A DNA stretch of 52,538 nucleotides from NCBI GenBank assembly GCA_964461335.1, contig CAYWTY010000004.1, positions 1-52,538 on the forward strand, read 5' to 3'. This document shows, piece by piece, positions 34,461-43,667 of the stretch. How positions within the stretch are numbered: position 1 is the stretch's first letter; every line of letters begins with the position of its first letter. The notes below the pieces were generated by a model. The model worked only from the letters and a program-made list of their open reading frames with translations. It was not told the origin of the DNA and made no database searches. Origin of the DNA: JAKJBL01 sp964461335 (GTDB lineage: Bacteria > Bacillota > Clostridia > Christensenellales > CAG-138). Both the position numbers and the translations under genes were made by a program.

Positions 34461-37400
34461 GTGGCATTTACACATCTTCATGTACACACACAATACAGTC
34501 TCCTCGATGGCGCTGCACGCATCGGGGAGCTTGTTAACTGCGCAAAATCTCACGGAATGGATGCGTTAGCTATCACAGACCATGGTGTGCTTTATGGTGT
34601 AATTGATTTCTATAAAGCTTGTGTATGTGAAGGAATTAACCCGATTATTGGAATGGAAGCGTATGTTGCTCCGCGCTCAATGGAAGATAGAGAAGGTAGC
34701 AAAGACCGCGAATATGCTCACCTGATTTTATTGTGCAAAAACCAGGTAGGTTATATAAACTTAATGAGACTCTCGACTGAGGCATTTTTGCGAGGGTTTT
34801 ATTATAAACCGCGTATAGATTATAAGCTGCTGGAAGAATGCAGCGAAGGCTTAATATGCATGTCGGCCTGTCTTGCTGGAGATATACCTCAATTGCTCTT
34901 GCGTGGTGATTATGAGGGTGCAAAAGCTTTGGCGTTAAGACTTAAAACTATTTTTCAAGACGATTTCTATATCGAGCTCCAAAACCACGGTCTTGCCGAA
35001 CAGCAAGCAGTGCTCCCCGGGCTAGCAAGAATAGCTGATGAGATTGGGGTAAAACTGATTGCAACAAATGATGTGCACTATGTCTACAAAGAAGATGCTC
35101 AAGTTCAGGATGTGCTCCTTTGCGTACAAACAAACTCTTTTGTTGATGAGCAAAATCGAATGCGAATGGATTCTGATGAGTTCTATTTAAAAAGCGAACA
35201 GGAAATGCGCAGCGTTTTAGGGGAATATTCAGACGCTATTGAAAACACTGAGGAAATTAAAGCAAAGTGTCAGCTTGTATTCAAAACCGAAGAAAAACAC
35301 CTCCCCGGCTTTACTGCCCCAGACGGTATTGATAATACCACATATCTTAAAAAACTCTGCTTTGAGGGTTTTACGAAAAAGGTGCCCAACGCAGATATTT
35401 CTGCCTATGAAAGGTTGGAATATGAACTCTCTGTAATTGTAAACATGGGCTTCGTTGACTACTTTTTAATAGTATGGGACTTTATAGATTTTGCAAAGCG
35501 CAATGGGATTATCGTAGGGCCTGGTCGTGGAAGCGGCGCCGGTAGCCTTGCGGCTTACTGTCTCAATATCACTGATGTTGACCCTATTAAATACGACCTG
35601 CTTTTTGAACGTTTTTTAAACCCTGAAAGAATCTCAATGCCTGATTTCGATATTGATTTTTGTTACGAAAGACGACAGGAAGTAATTGATTATGTTGTGC
35701 AAAAATATGGTGAAAACCATGTTGCACAAATCATTACATTTGGAACAATGGCAGCACGCGCCGCTGTTCGTGATGTTGGGCGTGCTTTACATATGCCATA
35801 TGGTGAAGTTGATAAAATCGCAAAGATGGTACCAACTGAACCGAATATGACGCTGGAGCGCGCCTTGACTATTTCACCGGAACTGAACACAGCTTATCAT
35901 AGCTCGAACAATATTAAGACTCTCATAGATTTTTCAAAAAGGCTTGAGGGACAGCCGCGGCATGCCTCGACACATGCAGCAGGCGTCGTTATATCAAAGC
36001 ACCCTATTATGGAAGTAGTTCCGCTCCAAAAAAACGACGAATCTGTTACCACCCAATTCCCTATGGGGACGCTTGAAGAGCTGGGTCTGTTAAAGATGGA
36101 CTTTTTAGGCTTGCGTACCCTAACTGTTATACGCGATACATTAGATTTTATTAGCAAGAGCGGCAAGGAAGTGCCCAAGCTTGACTCTATGGAATATAAC
36201 GACTCCGAAGTATATGCTATGATATCAAGAGGAGAAACTGACGGTGTTTTCCAATTAGAAAGCGCGGGCATGCGCCAATTTCTAATGCAGCTAAAGCCTG
36301 ATAGCTTTGAGGATATTATTGCGGGCATTTCGTTGTTCCGCCCTGGCCCTATGGCGCAAATACCTCAATATGTAAGGGCAAAGAATGGCCTTGAGCCTGT
36401 TACCTATTTACATGACAAGCTTAAGCCTATTTTAGAGAAAACATATGGCTGTATTGTTTACCAGGAACAGGTAATGCAGATAGTTCGGGAGCTTGGAGGC
36501 TACTCGTTGGCAAGAAGCGACCTTGTTCGCAGAGCAATGAGCAAGAAAAAGCACGATGTAATGGCCAAAGAGCGCAAGAACTTTATTGAAGGAAACGAGG
36601 AAGAAGGAATTCCAGGCGCCATTAAAAACGGTGTTTCTAAATATGATGCGAACAAGATATTTGACGAAATGATGGATTTTGCATCATATGCTTTTAATAA
36701 GTCCCATGCTGCCAGCTATGCGGTTGTAGCTTACAGAACCGCATACCTTAAGCTTTACTACAAGGCTGAGTTCATGGCAGCGCTCTTGAATAGTTACCTT
36801 GGAAATGTTGATGATATTGCTAAATACGTATACGCAGCACGAAACATGGGGCTTGAGGTTCTACCACCAAATGTCAACAAGAGCAACGCACGCTTTACAG
36901 TTGAAAAAGGCGCAATTCGCTTCGGGCTTTGTGCTGTACGAAATGTTGGCGAAACTGTTATGCAAAACCTTGTTTCTGAGCGAACACAGTTTGGATGTTT
37001 TATAGACTTTTTCGACTTCGCAAATCGAACTGAGGGAATAAATAAACGTGCTCTTGAAAGCCTTATTTACGCAGGGGGCTTTGATAACATGGGCTGCAAT
37101 CGAGCTCAACTAATAGGGATATACGAACGGGCGCTTGAAACAGCTGTGCAGTCCCGTAGAATTCGTGACCAAGGCCAAATATCACTCTTTGATTTAGGAG
37201 ATACAGTTAACACAGCAATGCAAAGTGCCTGCGTTAAGCTCCCGGAAACTGCAGAATTCCCGCGCCAAAGGTTGCTTGAGAGAGAGCGTGAAGCAATAGG
37301 GGTTTATATAAGCGGCCATCCGCTAGATGATTACACTTCTGTACTTTATACTCTTGATTACACAGTCTCACAGTTGCAGGAAGCAGATGGCACAGGCGCA

Positions 37401-37895
37401 CCTCATGATAATGACCGTGTGCAAACAGGCGGGCTCCTGTCAAGCGTTGAGCGCAAGCCTACTCGCAATGGGAATAGTATGATTGGCTATGCTGTTTTAG
37501 AGGGATTATCCGGATCCATTGAGCTGCTTCTTTTCAAAAATACCCTGGATATGCTGTCTGACTTATTCACGCCAGGGCTCGTAGTATTGGTAAGCGGGAG
37601 GTTAAGCCTGCGGGAGGGTTCAAAAAACAGTATTATTGTCAGTGATATAGCACCGCTTAAAAATATTAAGCCTACTTTATATATGCGCTTTGATGCCCTA
37701 ACTCCAGATAGACTAAAGGAGCTTGTTGAGCTGCTTTCAGGCTACCCAGGGAATGTTCCAGTAATGATATATGATGCTTCGACAAGCGAACAACGTCTTT
37801 CGCCGAAAGAACTCAATGTAAACCTTAGCGATACCTTCTTAACGAAAGCACGTGCACTTGCGGGAAAAGAAAACATTAGAATATCAGTAAAATAG
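34461..37895 (+). CDS. dnaE: DNA polymerase III alpha subunit (DnaE)
   Basis: An 1144-aa family C polymerase. It begins with the PHP domain (FTHLHVHTQYSLLDGAARI, AITDHGVLYGVIDF), continues with the palm (IIVGPGRGSGAGSLAAYCL, ISMPDFDIDFCYERR, carrying the catalytic Asp pair), fingers (AASTHAAGVVISKHP-type region, read as RHASTHAAGVVISK), the FNKSHAASYAVVAY motif, a helix-hairpin-helix and a C-terminal OB fold (VLVSGRLSLREGSKNSIIV). It starts with GTG three bases after crh. In Firmicutes DnaE works beside PolC. The order whiA-crh-dnaE is common in clostridia. Confidence 0.96.
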   Translation: MAFTHLHVHTQYSLLDGAARIGELVNCAKSHGMDALAITDHGVLYGVIDFYKACVCEGINPIIGMEAYVAPRSMEDREGSKDREYAHLILLCKNQVGYINLMRLSTEAFLRGFYYKPRIDYKLLEECSEGLICMSACLAGDIPQLLLRGDYEGAKALALRLKTIFQDDFYIELQNHGLAEQQAVLPGLARIADEIGVKLIATNDVHYVYKEDAQVQDVLLCVQTNSFVDEQNRMRMDSDEFYLKSEQEMRSVLGEYSDAIENTEEIKAKCQLVFKTEEKHLPGFTAPDGIDNTTYLKKLCFEGFTKKVPNADISAYERLEYELSVIVNMGFVDYFLIVWDFIDFAKRNGIIVGPGRGSGAGSLAAYCLNITDVDPIKYDLLFERFLNPERISMPDFDIDFCYERRQEVIDYVVQKYGENHVAQIITFGTMAARAAVRDVGRALHMPYGEVDKIAKMVPTEPNMTLERALTISPELNTAYHSSNNIKTLIDFSKRLEGQPRHASTHAAGVVISKHPIMEVVPLQKNDESVTTQFPMGTLEELGLLKMDFLGLRTLTVIRDTLDFISKSGKEVPKLDSMEYNDSEVYAMISRGETDGVFQLESAGMRQFLMQLKPDSFEDIIAGISLFRPGPMAQIPQYVRAKNGLEPVTYLHDKLKPILEKTYGCIVYQEQVMQIVRELGGYSLARSDLVRRAMSKKKHDVMAKERKNFIEGNEEEGIPGAIKNGVSKYDANKIFDEMMDFASYAFNKSHAASYAVVAYRTAYLKLYYKAEFMAALLNSYLGNVDDIAKYVYAARNMGLEVLPPNVNKSNARFTVEKGAIRFGLCAVRNVGETVMQNLVSERTQFGCFIDFFDFANRTEGINKRALESLIYAGGFDNMGCNRAQLIGIYERALETAVQSRRIRDQGQISLFDLGDTVNTAMQSACVKLPETAEFPRQRLLEREREAIGVYISGHPLDDYTSVLYTLDYTVSQLQEADGTGAPHDNDRVQTGGLLSSVERKPTRNGNSMIGYAVLEGLSGSIELLLFKNTLDMLSDLFTPGLVVLVSGRLSLREGSKNSIIVSDIAPLKNIKPTLYMRFDALTPDRLKELVELLSGYPGNVPVMIYDASTSEQRLSPKELNVNLSDTFLTKARALAGKENIRISVK

Positions 37896-37953
37896 GCCTA
37901 AGAGCCCGCAAGAGCTGTAATCTTCGCCAATTCATTTGATATAAACTTAAACC

Positions 37954-37982
37954 TTGTTGCGCATTGCATCCTGTGTTAAAAT
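37954..37982 (+). promoter_or_regulatory. promoter for efp
   Basis: TTGTTG (37954-37959), 17 bases, TAAAAT (37977-37982), about 80 bases before the efp start. Confidence 0.6.
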
Positions 37983-38062
37983 TAGCTGTAAAGCTTAGCA
38001 AGCCGATGGACAGGCTTAAAGGTTAAGCTTCTTATGTTGGAAATTTGGGAGGAAACAGTCTT

Positions 38063-38620
38063 ATGATTATGGCAGGGGACTTTCGAAAAGGTGTTACTGT
38101 AGAAATAGATGGGCAGGTTTGGTCCATATCGGATTTTCAACATGTTAAGCCAGGTAAAGGTGCTGCTTTTGTAAGGACTCGTCTTAAAAACGTGATGACT
38201 GGGGCTGTGCTCGAGCGCACGTTTAGCCCAAATGACAAATATCCAAAAGCGCATATCGAAGCCAAAGAAATGCAATATCTCTATTCTGACGGCACACTCT
38301 ATTATTTTATGGATGTCGAAACATACGAGCAGCTTCCGCTTAACCATGACCAGGTAGAAGATGCAATTAATTTCATAGTTGAGAATGAAAATGCAAAAGT
38401 GCGTTTTTTCCGAGGGACACCTTTTTCAGTCGAAGCACCAAATTTTGTCGAGCTGACAATAACTGAAACAGAACCTGGGTTTAAGGGTGACACAGCCACA
38501 GGAACTACAAAGCCTGCTACATTAGAAACAGGCTATAAGCTCAATGTTCCCCTGTTTGTAAATGAAGGCGATAGAGTTCGTGTAGATACCCGAACAGGCG
38601 AATATATGGAGCGCATATAA
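38063..38620 (+). CDS. efp: elongation factor P
   Basis: A 185-aa EF-P that rescues ribosomes stalled at polyproline. Domain I has DFRKGVTVEIDGQVW and the tip loop HVKPGKGAAF with Lys32, the residue modified in many bacteria. Domains II and III follow (RTFSPNDKYPKAHIEAKEMQYLY split as usual, then ITETEPGFKGDTATGTTKPA and the final GDRVRVDTRTGEYMERI). GGGAGG precedes the ATG at 38063 by ten bases; a second ATG two codons later is possible. Confidence 0.96.
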   Translation: MIMAGDFRKGVTVEIDGQVWSISDFQHVKPGKGAAFVRTRLKNVMTGAVLERTFSPNDKYPKAHIEAKEMQYLYSDGTLYYFMDVETYEQLPLNHDQVEDAINFIVENENAKVRFFRGTPFSVEAPNFVELTITETEPGFKGDTATGTTKPATLETGYKLNVPLFVNEGDRVRVDTRTGEYMERI

Positions 38621-38660
38621 CGCAAACTAATAATCACATATTTATTGGAGGTGTAAGTCA

Positions 38661-39056
38661 ATGAGCTTTGTTAAAGAAAAGGTTTCATATCTGAGGGGCC
38701 TGTGTGATGGGCTAAGCATCCCCGATGATACATCGCGCAAACTTTATGCAGCAATAATTGATACTCTTGAAGCAATCTCAGAAACACTTGATGAAACAGA
38801 AGCGGATATCATTGAACTTGACGAGAGCATCTCGGATATTTACGATGCTTTAGACGAAATTGAAGATGAGCTCTACGATGGACTCCCTGACGATGAAGAC
38901 GAAGAAGAGCTTGATGAGGATAATTTCTTTGAACTTCAATGCCCTCATTGCGGGGATACAATATACTATGATCAGGACATGCTCTCTTGTAAGGATGAAC
39001 TCCTATGCCCATCTTGCAGCGGGAAAGTTGTACCAGCTGTTGATGAGGATGATTAA
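38661..39056 (+). CDS. CD1247-type acidic zinc-ribbon protein
   Basis: A 131-aa protein matching a clostridial family named after C. difficile CD1247. The N-terminal helix (FVKEKVSYLRGLCDGLSI) and a following helical segment lead into a very acidic stretch (about residues 70-92, rich in Asp and Glu), then a C-terminal zinc ribbon with CPHCGDTIYY and LCPSCSGKVV. Function is unknown. GGAGGTG lies ten bases before the ATG. It sits 40 bases after efp and is closed by a terminator. Confidence 0.85.
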   Translation: MSFVKEKVSYLRGLCDGLSIPDDTSRKLYAAIIDTLEAISETLDETEADIIELDESISDIYDALDEIEDELYDGLPDDEDEEELDEDNFFELQCPHCGDTIYYDQDMLSCKDELLCPSCSGKVVPAVDEDD

Positions 39057-39108
39057 TAAACTTGGGTGTATACTCTGAGTAACCTAACGCATAATTCCTA
39101 GAGGTAAT

Positions 39109-39138
39109 AACAAAAGTCCGGCAACCCGGACTTTTGTT
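39109..39138. terminator. bidirectional terminator between the CD1247-type gene and tRNA-Ala
   Basis: AACAAAAGTCCGG (39109-39121) pairs perfectly with CCGGACTTTTGTT (39126-39138) around a CAAC loop; the arms provide T-rich ends on both strands. It can end the CD1247-type gene (plus) and tRNA-Ala (minus). Confidence 0.85.
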
Positions 39139-39141
39139 AAA

Positions 39142-39217
39142 TGGTGGAGCATAGCGGGCTCGAACCGCTGACATCCACACTGCCAGTGTGGCACTCTACC
39201 AACTGAGCTAATGCCCC
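39142..39217 (-). tRNA. tRNA-Ala (anticodon GGC)
   Basis: Acceptor strands GGGGCAT and ATGCTCC pair with a G3-U70 wobble, the alanine identity element; discriminator A and CCA (39142-39144) are encoded. The anticodon loop CTGGCAG gives GGC for GCC codons. D-loop AGCTCAGTTGGTAGAG and T-loop GGTTCGAGCC are normal. Confidence 0.97.
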
Positions 39218-39345
39218 ATTTTGCATGCAAAATCAATTATAAATCAAGAGTGGGTATTTGTAAAGCATTAAAGGCTGCTTATGCTGTTTTTTGTAGATTG
39301 CAAGTTTAATTGCACGCCATATAATATGAGTTACACTCATGCTGC

Positions 39346-39708
39346 TTAATAAATCCTGCCGTATTTTTGAATTGTCTTTTCCGTGTACTCATGAACAAAT
39401 AAAGTTTTGCCCTTTGTATATTCGTCACGGTCATATCTAAATTGCCTGCAAAGCGCAAGCTTAATCGCTTCATACTCCCTTGCCAACATAGGATATTCAT
39501 TTAGATAATCCCTAAAATAAAGCTCATCATTATCATTAAACCTTCTAAGGTGCAAATGGAAAACCCTTTTTCCGTAACCTTTGGGTGTATAACCTTTATT
39601 GAAGGAACACCTGGTATTTGTGTCGGAGCGGTGCTTTACTAGCTTTATAGGGAACATCCGCCATAACTCAACCAAAGAAAGTTCATCCAGTTGTTTCATA
39701 TTCATCAC
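39346..39708 (-). pseudogene. GrpB family nucleotidyltransferase-like protein, internal deletion
   Basis: A 120-aa remnant of a GrpB (UPF0157) protein. The first 25 residues (MNMKQLDELSLVELWRMFPI) match the usual opening of the longer family members, and residues from about 36 on (CSFNKGYTPKGYGKRVFHLHL, ELYFRDYLNEYP, DRDEYTKGKTLFVHEYT) match their C-terminal half. The middle, around 75 residues including the GST nucleotidyltransferase-like motif, is missing, with a low-similarity join at SDTNTR. The frame stays open, so the deletion is in frame, but activity is unlikely. It lies in a run of three damaged genes. Confidence 0.75.
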
Positions 39709-39830
39709 TTAACAGTTAAATATTTGCAGTTTAGGCTATAACATATTATACTACATACGGCTACGTTTTTCAGCAGATAGGATTCTTTGTAAACATATCC
39801 CGTAAAGCCAATAATGCATTGGGAGGAAAT

Positions 39831-40336
39831 ATGAATTTAATAATTCGCCCAATAAAAGAATGTGAACTGCCGCTTCTTGAAGACTTCTTATACGAAGCCA
39901 TCTTCCAGAAAGAAGGCGATGCTCCGCTGCCAAGGAATGTAATAAACAAACCGGAAATTAAGCTTTATATTGAAGACTTTGGCAAAGAGCATGACCTTTG
40001 CTTCATTGCGCTTGTTGATGATAAGCCTGCAGGTGCTGTTTGGACTCGCATTCTCTCAGGTGAAATGAAAGGTTACGGCAACATAGATGACAAAACACCC
40101 GAATTTGCGATTTCCCTATATCACCAATATCGAGGAATGGGAATTGCACAAAACTAATGAAATATATGCTGGCTGAACTGACTTCGCGCGGCTATGAAAA
40201 GGCATCTCTCTCTGTGCAAAAGGAAAACTATGCAGCAAAGATGTACAAGAAACTTGGGTTTAAAATAATAAGTGAACAAGAAGATGATTATTTAATGCTG
40301 CATATTCTTTCACCTGACGCAAGCTTTTCAACTTAA
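39831..40336 (+). pseudogene. GNAT family N-acetyltransferase, frameshifted
   Basis: The first 109 codons (MNLIIRPIKECELPLLEDF onward, ALVDDKPAGAVWTRIL, EFAISLYHQYRGMGIAQN) end in a stop at about 40159. Reading one base out of phase from there restores the acetyl-CoA site and the end of the fold: TKLMKYMLAELTSRGYEKA, LSVQKENYAAKMYKKLGF, stop at 40334-40336. GGAATTGCACAAAACTAATG would encode GIGTKLM if one G were added after GGAATTG, so a single-base loss broke the gene. GGGAGG precedes the ATG. A sequencing error in the short G run is possible. Confidence 0.85.
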
Positions 40337-40404
40337 CTCATAAATGGGATATGCTGAAAACAGCCTACCCCATTAGAATAATTCAATGTAAGCTCCCTCA
40401 TGCC

Positions 40405-41149
40405 CTACCTATGTTTTATAGGAAATACATGCTTAAGAAACTTCTCGGGATCAAAATAGAAATACGAAAGTCTCCCGGGTGATTTATCAAGCAAATAATC
40501 GGTACGACTATAATCGTAGTCATCAATCGCTTTTTGCAATTTCTCGTTTGCAGTATCGCATTCTTGTTCATATACAAAACTGACATGCTCAAAAACAAGG
40601 TATTCCCCAGCAGGCACATCCATAAGCAGCAAAGGCTTGGATATATCGCCGCAGTAATCCGCCGCAAGCCATATGCCTGCGCACTTCTCCCCTTTTCAAA
40701 AATCTGCGCCATTATTTGGCCGCTATATATGCCAATCAGCACATCATCACCATCCAGTTTACCTTTTATGCTGTCGAGCAACCCGCAAATTGCGTCACAA
40801 TCTACCCCTGCTACTGCAGCTTGTCTCTCCCAGAAGTCAAAGTATCCGTTACTTTCATAGTCCTTAATGTAAAGGAATTTATGTGCCGTAGTCCACTGCA
40901 ATGTCAAGAAATCTTTTGTTTGTGTCCCTTACATCAACTAATGCAAACGCAAGTCGTCTTTTGCGAAGATACTCCCTAAAAGATATACCGGAAAGTTCCT
41001 TGAACTTACGTGTCATATGGTATTCGGAATATCCGTTCTCTTGCTCTATAGCACTTAGTGTTAGCCTATCGTCATCGCGGCTCAATATGCAGCTGTCGAT
41101 ACAATCAGCTATCTTCTGCACCTATCTATGCCATTTAGTACAAATTCAT
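40405..41149 (-). pseudogene. AraC-type regulator with C-terminal sensor domain, multiply broken
   Basis: Three fragments in different frames add up to one AraC-type regulator. From 41119 leftwards comes the DNA-binding part (VQKIADCIDSCILS, SAIEQENGYSEYHMTRKFKE, ISFREYLRKRRLAFALVD) ending at LDIAVDYG where the second helix-turn-helix should continue; that part is deleted and the frame shifts. A second fragment (TAHKFLYIKDYESNGYFDFWE) carries the sensor domain, then shifts near 40655 into ADYCGDISKPLLLMDVPAG and on to the end. Upstream of the GTG, ATGAATTTGTAC after GGAGGTG at 41147-41149 looks like the old start followed by stops. It is not functional. Confidence 0.85.
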
Positions 41150-41225
41150 CACCTCCCGTCCTGCTTAGAGTTTATACACTTAGGATACCAGGTGCTTGAT
41201 TTTAGTTGCTGTTATTTGTTTTGCG

Positions 41226-41477
41226 TTAGTCTTTCCAATCCCACCAGTTTTTCTTGTTTTCTGGCAGAACTCCGTTATTCTCGGCAAAATAGACCGCAAG
41301 CCTGTAACAGTATAGTGCGCATCTATCAACTAGACATTTAGAAGCACGGCAATCACTTTCGTAGATTTCTTGAGGATCCTTCCCCTTCAAAGATTCGATC
41401 GTAGGACAGCCGGCCTTTGTTAAGTGCATCGCCATATTTTTGCCTATTCCAGGAATCTTTATAAGCTCTGATTTCAT
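41226..41477 (-). CDS. helix-hairpin-helix protein (Cdd1-like pathogenicity locus family)
   Basis: An 83-aa protein with a helix-hairpin-helix at its start (SELIKIPGIGKNMAMHLTKA, then PTIESLKGKDPQEIY), a Cys-containing middle (DCRASKCLVDRCALYCYRL) and the conserved end NKKNWWDWKD. It matches the small family annotated as Cdd1 in clostridia, of unknown role though HhH motifs usually contact DNA. The frame extends to 41570, but family members start at MKSELxKIPG, and GGAG lies 11 bases before this ATG. It follows tRNA-Trp on the same strand. Confidence 0.8.
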   Translation of the reverse strand: MKSELIKIPGIGKNMAMHLTKAGCPTIESLKGKDPQEIYESDCRASKCLVDRCALYCYRLAVYFAENNGVLPENKKNWWDWKD

Positions 41478-41637
41478 TTCGAACCATGCTCCCATTGTTT
41501 GGTTATTAAGTTGAATTTGCAATGATTTGTTGCTTAGAACTTCATGATTATGGAGAACAGTATCCACCAATATTCAACTATTAGTGCTTTCCTTGCAGCA
41601 GAATTGGTTGAGATGATAATGCATTTTGAAATGGTTG

Positions 41638-41711
41638 TGGCAGGGGCAGAAGGATTCGAACCCTCAAGAACGGTTTTGGAGACCGCTATGTTACCATTAC
41701 ATCATGCCCCT
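41638..41711 (-). tRNA. tRNA-Trp (anticodon CCA)
   Basis: Acceptor AGGGGCA pairs with TGCCCCT, discriminator G, encoded CCA (41638-41640). The anticodon stem GCGGT/ACCGT closes CTCCAAA, anticodon CCA. D-arm ATGT/ACAT and T-loop TTCGAAT are normal. Confidence 0.97.
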
Positions 41712-41777
41712 TAAAATAAACCAACATGCGTATTATAGCATCGCATAATTGGCATGTCAACGGACGAAAAGCCGGCT

Positions 41778-42509
41778 TTAAAGCTCAATAGCTGCTTCTT
41801 CATCCAATACATATGAAACTGATGGGTGAAGCTGCAACAGAGTTACTGGTACTGCAGGTGTAATTGCCGAAGAAAGCATGCGTGCAGCAGCATTTGCTAC
41901 ATCTCGACCTAAAGCGAGCAAAACTATTCGCCTAGCAGACATTATTTCACTCATCCCAAGAGTGATTGCTTGAGTAAAGCTATGGTCATCATTTCTAAAA
42001 TTCACGAGGCTGCGGCTTTCTTCAACAGTATCAGGAGGCAAGAGCTCAACATGTGTGAAAGCAGAAAATTCGCGAGCAGGAGCATTGAATGCTATATGCC
42101 CGTTTCGCCCTAAAACGAGCATAAGCATATCCATGCCTCCTGCATCGACAAGCTCAGACTCATATTCTGAGCAGGCCGCCTGCAAATCTTTTGCATAATG
42201 TCTTGGAGCACGCACCCTGCCAATATCGAGACCTATCCGCTCGTAAAGATTCTTCTTGAGATATGCTCCAGAGATTCCTGGAGCACCTGTATCCTGTCCT
42301 GTGAATTCACTTGTATGAAATATCTTGACTTCACTCCAATCAAGAACACCTGCAGCTGTCATTCCTGAGAGCAGCTTGAAAATGTCAGCAGCCATAACAG
42401 AAGCTGATAACCCCAAGACGGAGTTTGGCTTTTCAATCATTTGCGCAGCAAGCAATGTTACAGCAGCTGCATTTGCAGCGTCTCTATCGCGATATATCAT
42501 TATTCCCAT
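41778..42509 (-). CDS. NagB-like sugar-phosphate isomerase/deaminase homologue with altered active site
   Basis: A 243-aa protein along the full length of glucosamine-6-phosphate deaminase (RRRDAANAAAVTLL-type start, KPNSVLGLSAS, GGMDMLMLVLGRNGHIAFNAP, TQAITLGMSEIMSARRIVLLALG, LLQLHPSVSYVLDEEAA). Three active-site motifs deviate: the phosphate loop usually LGLATGST reads LGLSASVM; the LDEY motif with the catalytic Asp reads HTSEF (Ser67); and FNEP reads FNAP, losing the Glu of the His-Glu dyad (Ala143) while His138 stays. It may act on another sugar phosphate or only bind one. GGAGGAG precedes the ATG. It lies 22 bases after a hydrolase gene on the same strand. Confidence 0.75.
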   Translation of the reverse strand: MGIMIYRDRDAANAAAVTLLAAQMIEKPNSVLGLSASVMAADIFKLLSGMTAAGVLDWSEVKIFHTSEFTGQDTGAPGISGAYLKKNLYERIGLDIGRVRAPRHYAKDLQAACSEYESELVDAGGMDMLMLVLGRNGHIAFNAPAREFSAFTHVELLPPDTVEESRSLVNFRNDDHSFTQAITLGMSEIMSARRIVLLALGRDVANAAARMLSSAITPAVPVTLLQLHPSVSYVLDEEAAIEL

Positions 42510-42530
42510 ATCTGCTCCTCCAGAAAAGCA

Positions 42531-43460
42531 TTAATTAACTAATATTGCATTTACAAAATCCAGAATATCTCCATAGACCTCGGCTCTGTTAGTTTCATTT
42601 AACATTTCGTGGCGACCGCCAGGATACAACCTGCAAGTAATATTATTATGCCCGGTCGCTTTAAGCCAGTTATACACCTCTTGGACGCCCTTACCATATC
42701 CCCCTACTGGATCCTGTTGCCCTGAGATAAGCAGGATTGGGATATCAGGAACTTTGCATGCCCAGCGCGTGCCGGTTATCTCCCCCAAACCTTGGAAAAG
42801 GGTAAGCATTCCTTCAGCAGGACTTATAAAACCGCAAAGAACATCGGCAACATATAAGTCCACCTGCTCAGTATCCCTACTAAGCCAATCGAAAGCAGTA
42901 CGAGTGGGTGCAAAAGGTTTGTTATATGCACCAAAGCTCATATTATCGAGCAGTTTGCTTGGGTACAACGGCCCATGCAGTATGGATTCAAGCCTTGCTA
43001 AAATTTTACCTAACCCTAAGACTGGGTTTTTACCAGCTGTACCCGAAAATATGAAGGCCGAAACACCCTCCCCAAACCTTGCTGCAAATGAACGCATTAA
43101 GAAAGAACCCATGCTGTGGCCCATCATGATATATGGCAAATTTGGGTACTCAATACTTAGCATTTCTTTTAGTGTTTTAATATCTCCCACAAGGGAAGCC
43201 CAGCCATCGCCTTTACCATAATAGCCTCTGTTGCTTTCGACACGCATACTCTTTCCATGGCCTGCATGGTCATTCCCTGCTACAAGTATACCGTGCATGT
43301 TTAGGAAATTCGCAAAATCAGAGTAGCGTTCAATATGCTCCGCTAAACCATGCGCAATCTGTAAAATTGCAGCTGGCTCGCCTTTGGGTATCCACAACTT
43401 TGCGTAAACATCTCCAAGAGCTGTTAAAGAAGGATATAAAATTTCGCGAACAGTATTCAT
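42531..43460 (-). CDS. alpha/beta hydrolase (monoacylglycerol lipase/S33 type)
   Basis: A 309-aa serine hydrolase. It has LQIAHGLAEHIERYSDFANF, GNDHAGHGKS, the nucleophile elbow GHSMGS, the Asp in ILLISGQQDPVGGYG and the His in LYPGGRHEMLNET, so the triad is complete. The pattern fits the lysophospholipase/monoglyceride lipase group of the serine aminopeptidase S33 family, probably acting on acylglycerols or lysolipids. GGAGGGG precedes the ATG. It is transcribed divergently from a LysR regulator 207 bases away, which probably controls it together with the NagB-like gene. Confidence 0.88.
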   Translation of the reverse strand: MNTVREILYPSLTALGDVYAKLWIPKGEPAAILQIAHGLAEHIERYSDFANFLNMHGILVAGNDHAGHGKSMRVESNRGYYGKGDGWASLVGDIKTLKEMLSIEYPNLPYIMMGHSMGSFLMRSFAARFGEGVSAFIFSGTAGKNPVLGLGKILARLESILHGPLYPSKLLDNMSFGAYNKPFAPTRTAFDWLSRDTEQVDLYVADVLCGFISPAEGMLTLFQGLGEITGTRWACKVPDIPILLISGQQDPVGGYGKGVQEVYNWLKATGHNNITCRLYPGGRHEMLNETNRAEVYGDILDFVNAILVN

Positions 43461-43588
43461 GCTCCCCTCCTGTGGTATTTACATGCATTATACCATGGGC
43501 TTCAAATTTAAGCACTAAACTTGCAGCTACCTGGTTCACCTAAACTCTATATAAGCTTTCATTTGAACCCGAAATGCATTAACGCATA

Positions 43589-43617
43589 TTGATTATGTTT
43601 AAGCCATGAATTATAAT
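43589..43617 (+). promoter_or_regulatory. promoter for the LysR regulator
   Basis: TTGATT (43589-43594), 17 bases, TATAAT (43612-43617), 50 bases before the regulator start, inside the divergent region. Confidence 0.65.
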
Positions 43618-43667
43618 ACACATAAGCAATCCTGAATTGCAGCCTTAAAAGGATAATTGGTACTTAT

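Noticed and set aside
38860..39078. 72-codon frame overlapping the CD1247-type gene
   Set aside because: It is out of frame within a gene that has clear zinc-ribbon cysteines and its own ribosome site.
40343..40374. Hairpin AATGGG...CCCATT after the broken acetyltransferase gene, considered as terminator
   Set aside because: Mismatched stem interior and no T run on either strand.
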